Shown here: one piece after another, positions 11,625-24,017 of the stretch
Layout of the letters: the number at the start of each line of letters is the position of its first letter
Numbering within the stretch: the first letter of the stretch is position 1
Assembly: GCF_016545825.1 (NCBI RefSeq)
Contig: NC_052618.1
Coordinates: forward strand, 45,330,196 to 45,394,195
DNA: 64,000 nt
Direction of reading: 5' to 3'
Origin: Eucalyptus grandis
Lineage: Eukaryota > Streptophyta > Magnoliopsida > Myrtales > Myrtaceae
Notes under the pieces: model-generated
The model's database searches: none
What the model saw: only the letters and a program-made list of their open reading frames with translations
What the model was told of the DNA's origin: nothing
Program-made: the position numbers and the translations under genes

Positions 11625-12767
11625 TGCTTTCGATAATATGGGATTAGGAAATGCGGTATACTTCCTCCGTTTTATGGTGACATGGGTCTTGGAAAGATCT
11701 TAATTGAACTTCATCAAGAAAAGGACATTACTCGTTTCTTACTTATTTGATTTGGCCATCACTCTCGATCAACGTTGTGACACCCCGAATCCTAATAGAA
11801 AAAGGGAATGACACGGCTGTCATTTGGATTCTATGCAACAAAGATATTTATTAATAACTCAAAATATATCAAATCTTCATCACTTTAAAATGTGAGTTTA
11901 CAAATTCATAGAATAGATAGCACAACTTATCTCAAAATGCCTATGACCAAACAACAAACGTTACTTGAATTGTCAAATTCGCGATTCTATCAAATAATCG
12001 ATAAACAACGTTAAAATAAAGTAAAACACTACCTCAACTACAAAATGGTTAAACTACGCCTAAATGCTAACGAAACAACTTATACGTACTAACAAATGAC
12101 ATATCTAAAACGATTATTCAAGCCATTTGCAAAGTGAAACTTGAACGCAAAATCTTAAAATTTCGCTTCAACTAAACTGTTAATTCAAATAAACTTTCAC
12201 AAAATCTCACGGTTCTACAACGACATAATTTATATTTTCCATGAAATCCCGGAGCTCCACAGCTCAAGAAATTGAACTTTGCAGCTCAATTTTCACTAAA
12301 TTTTAACTTTGAGCCATATTTCTGAAAACTACTCTAATTAGACAAACAAAGGGCACCAGCACTTACCGGATGTTGCGATATGAAGTCGAATCAGCTTGGC
12401 GAAGCGTCTATGGCGTGAATGCGCAAAACCCTCTCTCTCTTTTCCTGCTCTTCTTCTTTCCCTTTTTCTCTATCCTTTTCTTTCTGTTTGTGTGAGTCTC
12501 GGCCCGTCGGCCCGTCTTTAAAAGCTGAAGGTGTCCACTATTCCTTGTTTTTGTTGACTCAATCAACTTCGTCTTTTTTTTTTGCTTTGATCGAGTCAAA
12601 GTCCATATTTACAAATGCGATGAAAGACTGCCATGTTCTGGAGATGCCTTCCAAGCCAGGACCAACCAATCACCAGAGTGCAGCCAAAAGCCTAAGTGCA
12701 ATCTTCGGCAAGGTATTGGACAGGAGTATGAGAGTCAATGGTCAAAAGTTTGATTGATAATAACGTA
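11625..12767. repeat. Duplicated upstream region of the RLP genes (copy A side)
   Basis: Matches 39585-40744 closely from the RLP start codon outward, with scattered substitutions and small indels; similarity stops at about 12767/40744. It is AT-rich with a CT-rich stretch near 12430-12480 that would lie upstream of the minus-strand gene. A TGTGACACCCCGAATCC stretch near 11775 looks like an LTR edge, but no partner end was found. It presumably includes the promoter of the ancestral RLP gene; no specific element can be assigned. Confidence 0.85.
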
Positions 12768-13268
12768 CTTATGTCGATCCTTCTTCAATTTGTGCGAACG
12801 CGATTGATTCTACTTGCAAACCGATCCGTGATCAGCAATCTCCACGATTCGCCCAAATTGATTTAAGGGCACCAAAATGACAAGCAACCTGTAAGATTAA
12901 ATAGATATCAACCTACATTAGCCATAGATAACACCTTTCCATCTCTGGATCCACTTAAAACTTGACATATTACGAAAGTGGTGTAAGATAATTCGATCGC
13001 TAAATTCTTATAACCCCGCGACATTAGGCAATTGCAATTGGACTCTCGAGTCTCTTAACTATTTGACTTTTCCCCATCGATGTCGCCTAGTAGATGTATA
13101 CATGGGCATAACTATTCTATCAAGTGTTAATCCACCTCTAAACCAAATGGATTGCGAGGAAAATTCCGAGGACTTACAAGTTGGAAATCAAAAGCTGTGA
13201 CTGATAATCAAGTGTGGAAGCCGGTAGAATATGTAAATTATAAATTACGCATTCAACTAACAGCTTAA
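12768..13268. other. Unassigned intergenic DNA
   Basis: About 500 bp between the RLP segmental duplication and the tandem array. No credible ORF, RNA gene or repeat was recognised. Close to the array (13237-13268) it carries an AACTAACAGCTTAAAT stretch that resembles an internal part of the array unit. Confidence 0.5.
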
Positions 13269-16200
13269 ATTTTTATATTAGTTAGTCGTGATCTCACAAA
13301 ATCTTACATTATATTAGAGTTGAAAGTCCTGATTTCAAATCTTATTAAGTCCCATTTGCCTCTCTAATCAAATATGTCCATGCTTAGTATTAGGCAAAAG
13401 GATCAAACTAAGCGTGAGGAGGAGTGTTATAATATTTATATAATAAACAACATTTTCAGCTAACAGCTTAAGCTTTTAAAACAGTTGGTAGATGTCACAC
13501 AAAATCTTTCAGAAACAAACAAGAAATGATGTGAAAAGAAAATAGCAAGAACGATAGAGAGATAAAGTAAACACTGGAAAACTTTGGCCCAAAGCTGTCG
13601 TAGTCAATGCGAAACCTTTAAAGGTTTCTTTTTTACTAGAATCTACTAACGTGTTTCTTTCTTCATGTACCAACCATTTGAGATGAGTCTATGAATGCTT
13701 TATGACCTCTTTCTTGTTATGACCATTTGGTAGTTTCCTCTTTTATAGTTCTTTTAACAAACAAAAATCTAGAAATGACTCGGACCACTTAGATCACAGA
13801 ATCAAATCAAAATAAAAGCAACTTGGCATTCTCGACATCAAATTCGTGAAGCACGGTTGTCAACGAAATCTTCCTGATTTGGTTTCGATTTAGGCCGTGA
13901 CTGAATGTGTGGATCAATAGTTTTGTGTTGGTGTTCCACTTTCTTTTATTATATGGTCGACTGTTGGTCCCCTGAGTACTCCACCTCCTTTTTAGCTGTT
14001 CTATTCTCCCCAGGATGATGCATCTCGTGTTTTGCAAAATTGATCATCTGCTTGTCTTTTGACATGTCTTCTTTCTTCAAACACAACATATGCTTACACA
14101 TATCAATCGCTAATACTTTTTTACATGGTGAACCAGCCCCCTTTGCTCATCCAAGTGTAACTTTTTTGACTACTGCCGCATTTAGATAGAGGTGATCATC
14201 CACGTCTTGACGAAGAGTACATGACCAAATCGATATACACGTGCATTGTCCAAAAATTGTATCCTCTTGTATCGGAACCCTCTTCTCACGGGTAAATTTC
14301 CTCTTAGAATGGTGCATGGTAAAAAATTCGTCATTGACATTGAACATCAATTGCACCATGTTAATCTTTGGTCGAAATCACTTTTCTCAAGCTTAATTAA
14401 ATGAACCAAGACATGGTCAAAGTGGACACACACGAATTTTATTTTAGATAGTTGTGATCTTACAAAATCTTACATTATATTAGAGTTGAAGGTCCTAATT
14501 TCAAATCTTATCAAGCCACATTTGCCTCCCCAATCAAATATGTCCATGCTTAGTATTAGGCAAAAGGATCAGACTAACTGTGAAGATGAGTGCTATAATA
14601 ATAATTTAATAAACCACATTTTCATCTAACAGCTTAAGGTTTTTAAAACAGTTGGCAGAGGTTTCACAAAATCTTTTAGAAATAAACAAGGAATGCCGTG
14701 AAAAGAAAATAGCAAGAACGATAGAGAGATAAAGTAAACATTGGAAAACTTTGGCCGAGATCTATCGTAGTCAATGCGAAACCTTTAAAGGTTTCTTTTT
14801 TACTAGAACCTACCAACGTGTTTCTTCCTTCATGTACCAACCATTTGAGATGAGTCTATGAATGCTTTTATGACCTCTTTCTTGTTATGACCATTTGGTA
14901 GTTTCCTCTTTTATAGTTCTTTTAACAAACAAAAATCTAGAAATGACTCGGACCACTTAGACCATAGAATCAAATCAAAATAAAAGCAACTCGGCATTCT
15001 CGACATCAAATTTGTGACGCACAGTTGTCACCGAAATCTTCCTGATTTGGTTTCGATTTAGGCCGCGATTGAATGTGTGGATCAATAGTTTTGTGCCGGT
15101 GTTCCACTTTCTTTTATTATATGGTCGACTATTGGTCCTTTGAGTGCTCCACCTTCTTTTTAGCTTGTTCTATTCTCCCCAAGATGATGCATCTCGTGTT
15201 TTGCAAAATTGATCATCCGCTTGTCTTTTGACATGTCTTCTTTCTTCAACACATCATATGCTTACACATATCAATCGCTAATACTTTTTTACATGGCGAA
15301 CCAGCCTCCTTTGCTCATCCAAGTGTAACTTTTCGACTCTTGCTGCATTCGAGCAGGTGATCATCCACGTCTTGACGAAGAGTACATGACCAAATCGATA
15401 TACACGTGTATTATCCAAAAATTGTATCCTCTTGTAGCGGAACCCTCTTCTCATGGGTAAATTTCCTCTTAGAATGGTGCATGGTAAAAAATTCGGCATC
15501 GACATTAAACATCAATTGCACCATACTAATCTTAGGTCGAAATCACTTTTCTTGAGCTTAATTAAATGAACCAAGACATGGTCAAAGTGGACATGCACTA
15601 ATTTTATATTAGTTAGTCGTGATCTCACAAAATCTTACATTATATTAGAGTTGAAGGTCCTGATTTCAAATCTTATCGTGCCCCATTTGCCTCCCCAATC
15701 AAATATGTCCATGCTTAGTATTAGGCAAAAGGATCAGACTAACAGTGAAGAGGAGAGCTATAATATTTATATAATAAACCACATTTTCGTCTAACGGCTT
15801 AAGATTTTTAAAACAGTTGGAAGAGGTCTCACAAAATCTTTTAGAAACAAACAAGAAATGCCGTGAAAAGAAAATAGCAAGAATGATAGAGAGATAAAGT
15901 AAACATCGGAAAACTTTGGCCTTAAGTTGTCGTAGTCAATGTGAAACCTTTAAAGGTTTCATTTTGAATAGAACCTACCAACGTGTTTCTTCCTTCATGT
16001 ACCAACCATTTGAGATGAGTCTATGAATGCTTTACGACCTCTTTCTTGTTATGACCATTTGGTAGTTTCCTCTTTTATAATTCTTTTAACAAACAAAAAT
16101 CTAGAAATGACTCGGACCACTTAGACCACAAAATCAAATCAAAATAAAAGCAACTCGGCATTCTCGACATCAAATTCGTGACGCACAGTTGTCATCGAAA

Positions 16201-19200
16201 TCGTCCTGATTTGGTTTCGATTTAGGCCGCGATTGAATGTGTGGATCAATAGTTTTGTGCCGGCGTTCCACTTTCTTTTATTATATGGTCGACTATTGGT
16301 CCTTTGAGTGCTCCACCTTCTTTTTAGCTTGTTCTATTCTCCCCAAGATTATGCATCTCGTGTTTTGCAAAATTGATCATCCACTTGTCTTTTGACATGT
16401 CTTCTTTCTTCAACACATCATATGCTTACACATATCACTAGCTAATACTTTTTACATGGCGAACCAGCCCCTTTGCTCATCCAAGTGTAACTTTTCGACT
16501 ACTGCTGCATTCGACAGAGGTGATCATCCACGTCTTGACGAAGAGTACATGACCAAATCGATATACACGTGTATTATCCAAAAATTGTATCCTCTTGTAG
16601 CGGAACCCTCTTCTCATGGGTAAATTTCCTCTTAGAATGGTGCATGGTAAAAAATTCGGCATCGACATTAAACATCAATTGCACCATACTAATCTTAGGT
16701 CGAAATCACTTTTCTTGAGCTTAATTAAATGAACCAAGACATGGTCAAAGTGGACATGCACTAATTTTATATTAGTTAGTCGTGATCTCACAAAATCTTA
16801 CATTATATTAGAGTTGAAGGTCCTGATTTCAAATCTTATCGTGCCCCATTTGCCTCCCCAATCAAATATGTCCATGCTTAGTATTAGGCAAAAGGATCAG
16901 ACTAACAGTGAAGAGGAGAGCTATAATATTTATATAATAAACCACATTTTCGTCTAACGGCTTAAGATTTTTAAAACAGTTGGAAGAGGTCTCACAAAAT
17001 CTTTTAGAAACAAACAAGAAATGCCGTGAAAAGAAAATAGCAAGAATGATAGAGAGATAAAGTAAACATCGGAAAACTTTGGCCTTAAGTTGTCGTAGTC
17101 AATGTGAAACCTTTAAAGGTTTCATTTTGAATAGAACCTACCAACGTGTTTCTTCCTTCATGTACCAACCATTTGAGATGAGTCTATGAATGCTTTACGA
17201 CCTCTTTCTTGTTATGACCATTTGGTAGTTTCCTCTTTTATAATTCTTTTAACAAACAAAAATCTAGAAATGACTCGGACCACTTAGACCACAAAATCAA
17301 ATCAAAATAAAAGCAACTCGGCATTCTCGACATCAAATTCGTGACGCACAGTTGTCATCGAAATCGTCCTGATTTGGTTTCGATTTAGGCCGCGATTGAA
17401 TGTGTGGATCAATAGTTTTGTGCCGGCGTTCCACTTTCTTTTATTATATGGTCGACTATTGGTCCTTTGAGTGCTCCACCTTCTTTTTAGCTTGTTCTAT
17501 TCTCCCCAAGATTATGCATCTCGTGTTTTGCAAAATTGATCATCCACTTGTCTTTTGACATGTCTTCTTTCTTCAACACATCATATGCTTACACATATCA
17601 CTAGCTAATACTTTTTTACATGGCGAACCAGCCCCCTTTGCTCATCCAAGTGTAACTTTTTCGACTACTGCTGCATTCAGACAGAGGTGATCATCCACGT
17701 CTTGACGAAGAGTACATGACCAAATCGATATACACGTGTATTATCCAAAAATTGTATCCTCTTGTAGCGGAACCCTCTTCTCATGGGTAAATTTCCTCTT
17801 AGAATGGTGCATGGTAAAAAATTCGGCATCGACATTAAACATCAATTGCACCATACTAATCTTAGGTCGAAATCACTTTTCTTGAGCTTAATTAAATGAA
17901 CCAAGACATGGTCAAAGTGGACATGCACTAATTTTATATTAGTTAGTCGTGATCTCACAAAATCTTACATTATATTAGAGTTGAAGGTCCTGATTTCAAA
18001 TCTTATCGTGCCCCATTTGCCTCCCCAATCAAATATGTCCATGCTTAGTATTAGGCAAAAGGATCGACTAACAAAGAAGAGGAGAGCTATAATATTTATA
18101 TAATAAACCACATTTTCGTCTAACGGCTTAAGATTTTTAAAACAGTTGGAAGAGGTCTCACAAAATCTTTTAGAAACAAACAAGAAATGCCGTGAAAAGA
18201 AAATAGCAAGAATGATAGAGAGATAAAGTAAACATCGGAAAACTTTGGCCTTAAGTTGTCGTAGTCAATGTGAAACCTTTAAAGGTTTCATTTTGAATAG
18301 AACCTACCAACGTGTTTCTTCCTTCATGTACCAACCATTTGAGATGAGTCTATGAATGCTTTACGACCTCTTTCTTGTTATGACCATTTGGTAGTTTCCT
18401 CTTTTATAATTCTTTTAACAAACAAAAATCTAGAAATGACTCGGACCACTTAGACCACAAAATCAAATCAAAATAAAAGCAACTCGGCATTCTCGACATC
18501 AAATTCGTGACGCACAGTTGTCATCGAAATCGTCCTGATTTGGTTTCGATTTAGGCCGCGATTGAATGTGTGGATCAATAGTTTTGTGCCGGTGTTCCAC
18601 TTTCTTTTATTATATGGTCGACTATTGGTCCTTTGAGTGCTCCACCTTCTTTTTAGCTTGTTCTATTCTCCCCAAGATTATGCATCTCGTGTTTTGCAAA
18701 ATTGATCATCCGCTTGTATTTTGACATGTCTTCTTTCTTAAACACATCATATGCTTACACATATCAATCGTTAATACTTTTTTACATGGCGAACCAGCCC
18801 CCTTTGCTCATCCAAGTGTAACTTTTTTGACTACTGCCGCGTTTAGACAGAGGTGATCATCCACGTCTTGATGAAGAGTACATGACCAAATCGATATACA
18901 TGTGTATTGTCCAAAAATTGTATCCTCTTGTAGCGGAACCCTCTTCTCACGGGTAAATTTCCTCTTAGAATGGTGCATGGTAAAAAATTCAGCATTGACA
19001 TTGAACATCAATTGCACCATATTAATCTTAGGTCGAAATCACTTTTCTTGAGCTTAATTAAATGAACCAAGACATGGTCAAAGTGGACATGCACTAATTT
19101 TATATTAGTTAGTCGTGATCTCACAAAATCTTACATTATATTAGAGTTGAAGGTCCTAATTTCAAATCTTATCATGCCCATTTGCCTCCCCAATCAAATA

Positions 19201-20259
19201 TGTCCATGCTTAGTATTAGGCAAAAGGATTAGACTAACAGTGAAGAGGAGAGCTATAATATTTATATAATAAACCACATTTTCATCTAACGGCTTAAGAT
19301 TTTTAAAACAGTTGGAAGAGGTCTCACAAAATCTTTTAGAAACAAACAAGAAATGCCGTGAAAAGAAAATAGCAAGAACGATAGAGAGATAAAGTAAACA
19401 TTGGAAAACTTTGGCCCAAAGCTGTCGTAGTCAATGCGAAACCTTTAAAGGTTTCATTTTGACTAGAACGTACAACCGTGTTTCTTCCTTCATGTACCAA
19501 CCATTTGAGATGAGTCTATGAATGCTTTATGACCTCTTTCTTGTTATGACCATTTGGTAGTTTCCTCTTTTATAGTTCTTTTAACAAACAAAAATCTAGA
19601 AATGACTCGGACTACCTAGACCATAGAATCAAATCAAAATAAAAGCAACTCGGCATTCTCGACATCAAATTCGTGACCTTACGTTGTCACCTAAATCTTC
19701 CCGATTTGGTTTCAATTTAGGCCGACTGAATGTGGGGATCAATAGTTTTGTGCTGGTGTTCCACTTTCTTTTATTATATGGTCGATGTTGGTCCTCTGAG
19801 TGCTCCACCTTCTTTTTAGCTTGTTTTATTCTCCCCAGGATGACGCATCTCGTGTTTTGCAAATTTGATCATCTGCTTGTCTTTTGATATGTCTTCTTTC
19901 TTCAACACATCATATGCTTACATATATCAATCACTAATACTTTTTTACATGGCGAACCAGCCCCCTTTGCTCATCCAAGTGTAACTTTTTCGACTACTGC
20001 CGCATTTAGACAGAGGTGATCATCCACGTCTTGACGAAGAGTACATGACCAAATCGATATACACGTGCATTGCCCAAAAATTGTATCCTCTTGTATTGGA
20101 ACCCTCTTCTCACGGGTAAATTTCCTCTTAGAATGGTGCATGGTGAAAAATTTGGCATCGACTTTGAACATCAATTGCACCATGTTAATCTTAGGTCAAA
20201 ATCACTTTTCTCGAGCTTAATTGAATGAACCAAGACATGGTCAAAGTGGGCATACACGA
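13269..20259. repeat. Six-copy tandem array of a ~1165-bp unit
   Basis: Six head-to-tail units starting at about 13269, 14436, 15601, 16764, 17931 and 19097. Spacing measured at two internal markers is 1163-1167 bp, and the array ends almost exactly at a unit boundary. Units 3-5 share private variants (for example AATGTGAAACC, and ATTTTGAATAG after the palindrome) and look nearly identical; units 1, 2 and 6 are more diverged. Every unit keeps a perfect 18-bp palindrome, GAAACCTTTAAAGGTTTC, at 13611, 14778, 15943, 17106, 18272 and 19438. The first ~250 bp (CAAATCTTATC...CCCATTTGCCTCCCCAATC...TTAGTATTAGGCAAAAGG) resembles a dispersed plant retroelement remnant as I remember it. Each unit can encode a ~63-75 codon minus-strand ORF (for example 14147-14359 and 18808-19020), but indels vary its end and I do not recognise it, so no gene is called. 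Confidence 0.95.
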
Positions 20260-20984
20260 ATTATATGCTAATTGAAATCATATCTTTGACTTCAAGTATC
20301 GACGCTAGTTGCAACAGTCAAAGCTAAACCCTTAAATCTACGTCAATTTCTCAATATGCATTTGTAAGGTACAAGACACGCACCCCAGGTTAATTAGAAA
20401 GAGATGCGCGGTAACACCTAATCATATGTGCACCTGAATCTAGTTCAGGTAGTTTCGTATGTAATTTAATTTTTCTATCGTGATTTTTTAGACCAAGATC
20501 ATATTTTAGAGTTGGACACGACTTGGCCCTCATGACTCGACTGTCGCACTTTTGCATGGATCGCAACCTCTTTTTCTAGAATTCCAAATGTAGTTTCAAA
20601 ACGGATTTGTTTCCTATAATTAGGTGCAATGTCATTATCAAGATAGCACAAGGCTCAGCAGCTTGTTTAGGTTCCTTTTGGGATTGCGGGTGAGTCTAGG
20701 AAGAGCTCCATGGAAGAGATGAGCTAGAGAACTCGGTCCCTTTTTCTTGTTCGAAAAAAGGACTCGGTCTTGGGGGAAGGGATGATTGATTAATTTTTCC
20801 AACCGGCGTAGATTAGATTTGTTGGATGGTGTGGATGGCCACTGATTGTATGGGGTTGTGTTTTATTATGTGATAAACGGTTGGGATTGTTAGAGAAGTT
20901 GCTCAATATGGTGAGGGACTCATGGACCTTACCCAGTGCCGGTGGTGACATGTAGAATGTTCAGCGTTTATGTGAGTGATTTTT
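20260..20984. other. Unassigned intergenic DNA
   Basis: Single-copy-looking AT-rich sequence after the tandem array. No ORF with recognisable similarity, RNA gene or repeat structure was seen. Confidence 0.45.
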
Positions 20985-21125
20985 GGCAAAAATTAGCCTA
21001 ATAGATTTATTGACAAATTGTTAAAAGATTTAGAATTGAATTAGTTAGATTGAAAAGTTTAAGACTGAATTAGTACAAGTATAATAAATTTAGGACTTTT
21101 TTTTTTTTTCTTGATAATTATCCTG
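20985..21125 (+). repeat. Half of a MITE-like repeat
   Basis: Contains GAATTAGTTAGATTGAAAAG, then TTTAAGACTGAATTAG and TTTAGGACTTTTT, ending GATAATTATCCT. This matches the reverse complement of the left terminal part of the element at 42450-42934. Only one end is present, so it is a remnant. Confidence 0.65.
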
Positions 21126-22044
21126 ATTTTCATCACATCGGTGAGTGCAAATAATGTCAAGTTGGGCTATCTGTTGACTTGTGGCTTACCTTGCTGATAA
21201 GATTAATGAGGTACTAGATGGGATTGTTCTACTCAAGCAAATGTCCATTTCGTAGAAGAACACGTAGGCTTATCTTTTTTTCTAATGTGGATATCCCTTC
21301 GTAAATGACTGGATTCTTGCTCACGTCGGATGAGCTTTTGTGTTTCGACTTATTCTGATGTAATTGAGTGAATTTTTATAAAACCACTTTATTCACAAGA
21401 AAAGAAAGAAAAGAAAAGAGAAGTTGTATAAAGCCTGATGTCTCATGAGGAGAATTGAGAAAGTTTATTGCGGACTCTTTTATACAGTTGTCATTGGGGT
21501 AAATGCCCTCTTGCTTCTGACCATGGTCAATGTCACGACCTCTTCAGAGCCCTCCTGCCAACGCGAAGGTTAATGGCTGGCATTAACTCTAGGCTTAGCT
21601 CGGGCTTTCCCAAGCTCACCAATTCACGACTTATGATCCGAGCTTTTAATTTGCAACATTTTCATTTAGAAATTGTCACTAATTGATTTGTGGTTAGAAA
21701 TCCAAGTAATATATTAAGAAAAACTTTTTATTCATGCGTAATCAAAGAAATTAGATTTGAGGACTTGATTATACTAGTTAATCAACTAATACTCTTTCAG
21801 TACCTAAAAACATCAAGTAAAGCATTTTTGTAGCATTTTATACCAATCATGAGTTTTAGGATTCAATTCCTAACCAGATTAAGGAAATAACAATCCATGC
21901 ATCATCGGTGCGCAATTGGAGAAAAGGAAATGTGCAAATGGCAATCTGACATTTATTGTCAAGGATTTAAGCACAATTTATTTTTGTTTTCTTATAAGGA
22001 TTTTCACATATTTTAAGGAAAAAACACTCAAAGGCTATTTTATA
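21126..22044. other. Unassigned intergenic DNA
   Basis: No supported gene. A 72-codon plus-strand ORF at 21468-21686 has no recognisable motif and is not called. Confidence 0.45.
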
Positions 22045-22480
22045 GGTTTTCTGATTTTTCACCCCCCTTCATCGAGCTCCAGAGGTCCTATTTATAGGTT
22101 GGAGGGCCCAGTGACGGGGGGTTTCGGCCGCCGGTCCTTTGCATGCCTACTGGCCCTGGTGTGGCCGAACCGGTGTCCCATCCTGTCTTCTCCGCGGAGG
22201 CCTGCTCGGCATTGAAGGCGTCTACCCAAACGTGCCCTTCTGTTGGGGTTTCTCGCTGGATCTCACACTGCTCCGTTTGGCAGCATTGATGGGGCCCGCG
22301 AGACTTCCCCTCTGTCCCTGGTCTACCCTCTCTCTGCCGGAGGTCGTCCTGCGTGCGTGGTGTGCAGCGCAAGGAAGGAAGGAAGGACGAAGAAGAAGGA
22401 GAGGGCCGGGCCAGTTAGTGAGCCGGGGGTGAGATGGGCCCGTGCGGGGTCAGGCCCAACCCCAAAGCCAACGTTTTTTT
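22045..22480 (-). repeat. GC-rich LTR fragment, copy 1
   Basis: Shares an extended match with 56118-56580, including the GGTCCTATTTATAGG stretch, the CCGCCGGTCC block, CCGAACCGGTGTCCCATCCT and the CCAAAGCCAACG end; the last part also occurs at 59972-60060. Read on the minus strand it has a TATA-like CCTATAAATAGGACC (around 22087-22101) followed by a GC-rich leader. That suits the promoter and R region of a large LTR. The 56-kb copy runs back to a TGTTGACACC terminus, so this copy is truncated. Overlapping ORFs on both strands are compositional. LTR identity is inferred. Confidence 0.65.
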
Positions 22481-22518
22481 TTTTTTTTTTAAAAAACAAA
22501 AAAAGAGAGAGTTCACAT

Positions 22519-23453
22519 TGATAGGGCTAGTAAGAACACCTAGAGAGGGTGAATAGGTGTTAAAGCGATCTTTACTAAAACTTAACAGTTTAATTCATCT
22601 TTTGATAAAGATAGATTGAAGATGTAGAAGACAAAAAACGGATACGTATAAATATAGAGTTAAAGTAAAGAGTTTAGAGAAAGAGAATTTGGAACACAGA
22701 GTTTATAATGGTTCAACTTAGACCAAGCCTACGTCCACTCTCCTGCACTGACAGCCCACCAGCTGGATTTCACTAAGAATCAAAAGAGATATTACAGTCT
22801 CACGTCCTTGATTCCACAGTGTAGAGACTCTACTACACTTCCTCAAGGTCTCACAAGTATTTATCTCTCTTTCGAATACAGTATAAGCTCAGCGAATGAA
22901 ATAACAAAGAACTAGGATCTTCAAATTTTAGAATTCTTCTATCACGCACACCTTCGAATAACTTGAGCGTCTTTCTTATATACTCCTCCATGCCTTCATA
23001 TCCGTTGGCACCTTCCAAAGGAGTTCTTCCAATCATACCGTTGGACAGAATCAATTAGGGAGATCTTGAGTTTATTAAGGAATGTGATGATAGCCCACTA
23101 ATCCTGCTCGCCCATACAATTAGGATCTATGTTTCAATAAGTAGAACCTTCCAAATATACTTCGTCAATCACTAGATCTAATTATCCAAATTGATTGTAA
23201 TGAGAATAATAGATCACGAAGTGCTATCTCCAACTGTGAGATCTTCTTCATTCGTACGAATCAAATCCTTCAGAATATTCTTGCATCTGGATAAGTCTTC
23301 TCTTCATCGGTCTGAAAACTATCAGTGAGGGTAGACTTTGAATCTTGAGTCTAGAGGTCTTCAGACTTTGATGATAGAGTCTATGAGTTTTCAGACTAGA
23401 CTGATGGAAATATTTTGTCAACTTCAAACTAAATAAGGAAGTTTTCTCCAACA
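22519..23453 (-). repeat. 3' LTR of E2
   Basis: 935 bp, direct repeat of 31272-32182, with TG...CA ends on the minus strand. It is longer than the 5' LTR mainly because it keeps about 24 bp around 22705-22730 (ATAATGGTTCAACTTAGACC) that the other LTR lacks. Confidence 0.93.
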
Positions 23454-23480
23454 ATCTCCCATTTTTTGATGGTGACAAAA
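23454..23480 (-). other. Polypurine tract region of E2
   Basis: On the minus strand, a purine-rich AAAAAATGGGAGAT directly precedes the TG of the 3' LTR. A second tract, GACAAAAAGGGGGAGAAGG in reverse complement, lies at about 23757-23776. The duplicated tracts parallel E1. Confidence 0.7.
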
Positions 23481-24017
23481 CTTTCCTGCAGATTTGAACA
23501 TTTTTTACCTGCAAAACAACACTTAGGCAAAACAAAATATCTCATAAAGGATTAGGATATGAATAGCATCGATTCTGTAACCACAAATAACATGTTAGTC
23601 CTACAAAACAACTATTCTTCCATAATCATTAACATAGCCTAAGTAACTGCAAGCATCAAAAGGTCAAATAAAAAACAGTCCACAACCAAACAAATCCAGA
23701 AATCCAATGTCAAAAACAAAACAAACAAAATATCAAATTTGCTGCAAATCAAACCTTCTCCCCCTTTTTGTCAACAGCAAAAAGTGGAGAACAAAATAAA
23801 AAGAGTTGTTTTAAGAATGAAGAAAGTCAAGGCTGTTTGGGCAAGCGAACAAGTTGGAATTCTTCCATTGAATGCACTTGTCTTCTCAAGTTTTTCGATA
23901 GCCTCCTTCATAAAATCTGCACCTTTCATAGAATCTTACACTAGTGTCTTCAGGGCATTTAACTGATCGTGAAGAGACACTGAGGTGGACATGAAGGCAT
24001 TCTTGAAAACCTGCAAT

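Noticed and set aside
11772..12767. LTR beginning at TGTGACACCCCGAATCC upstream of RLP copy A
   Set aside because: No matching end or flanking duplication found; the whole region is explained by the A/B segmental duplication.
13269..20259. CRISPR-like or rDNA spacer-like array
   Set aside because: The unit is 1.16 kb with no short repeat/spacer structure and no rRNA sequence; it is a plant tandem repeat.
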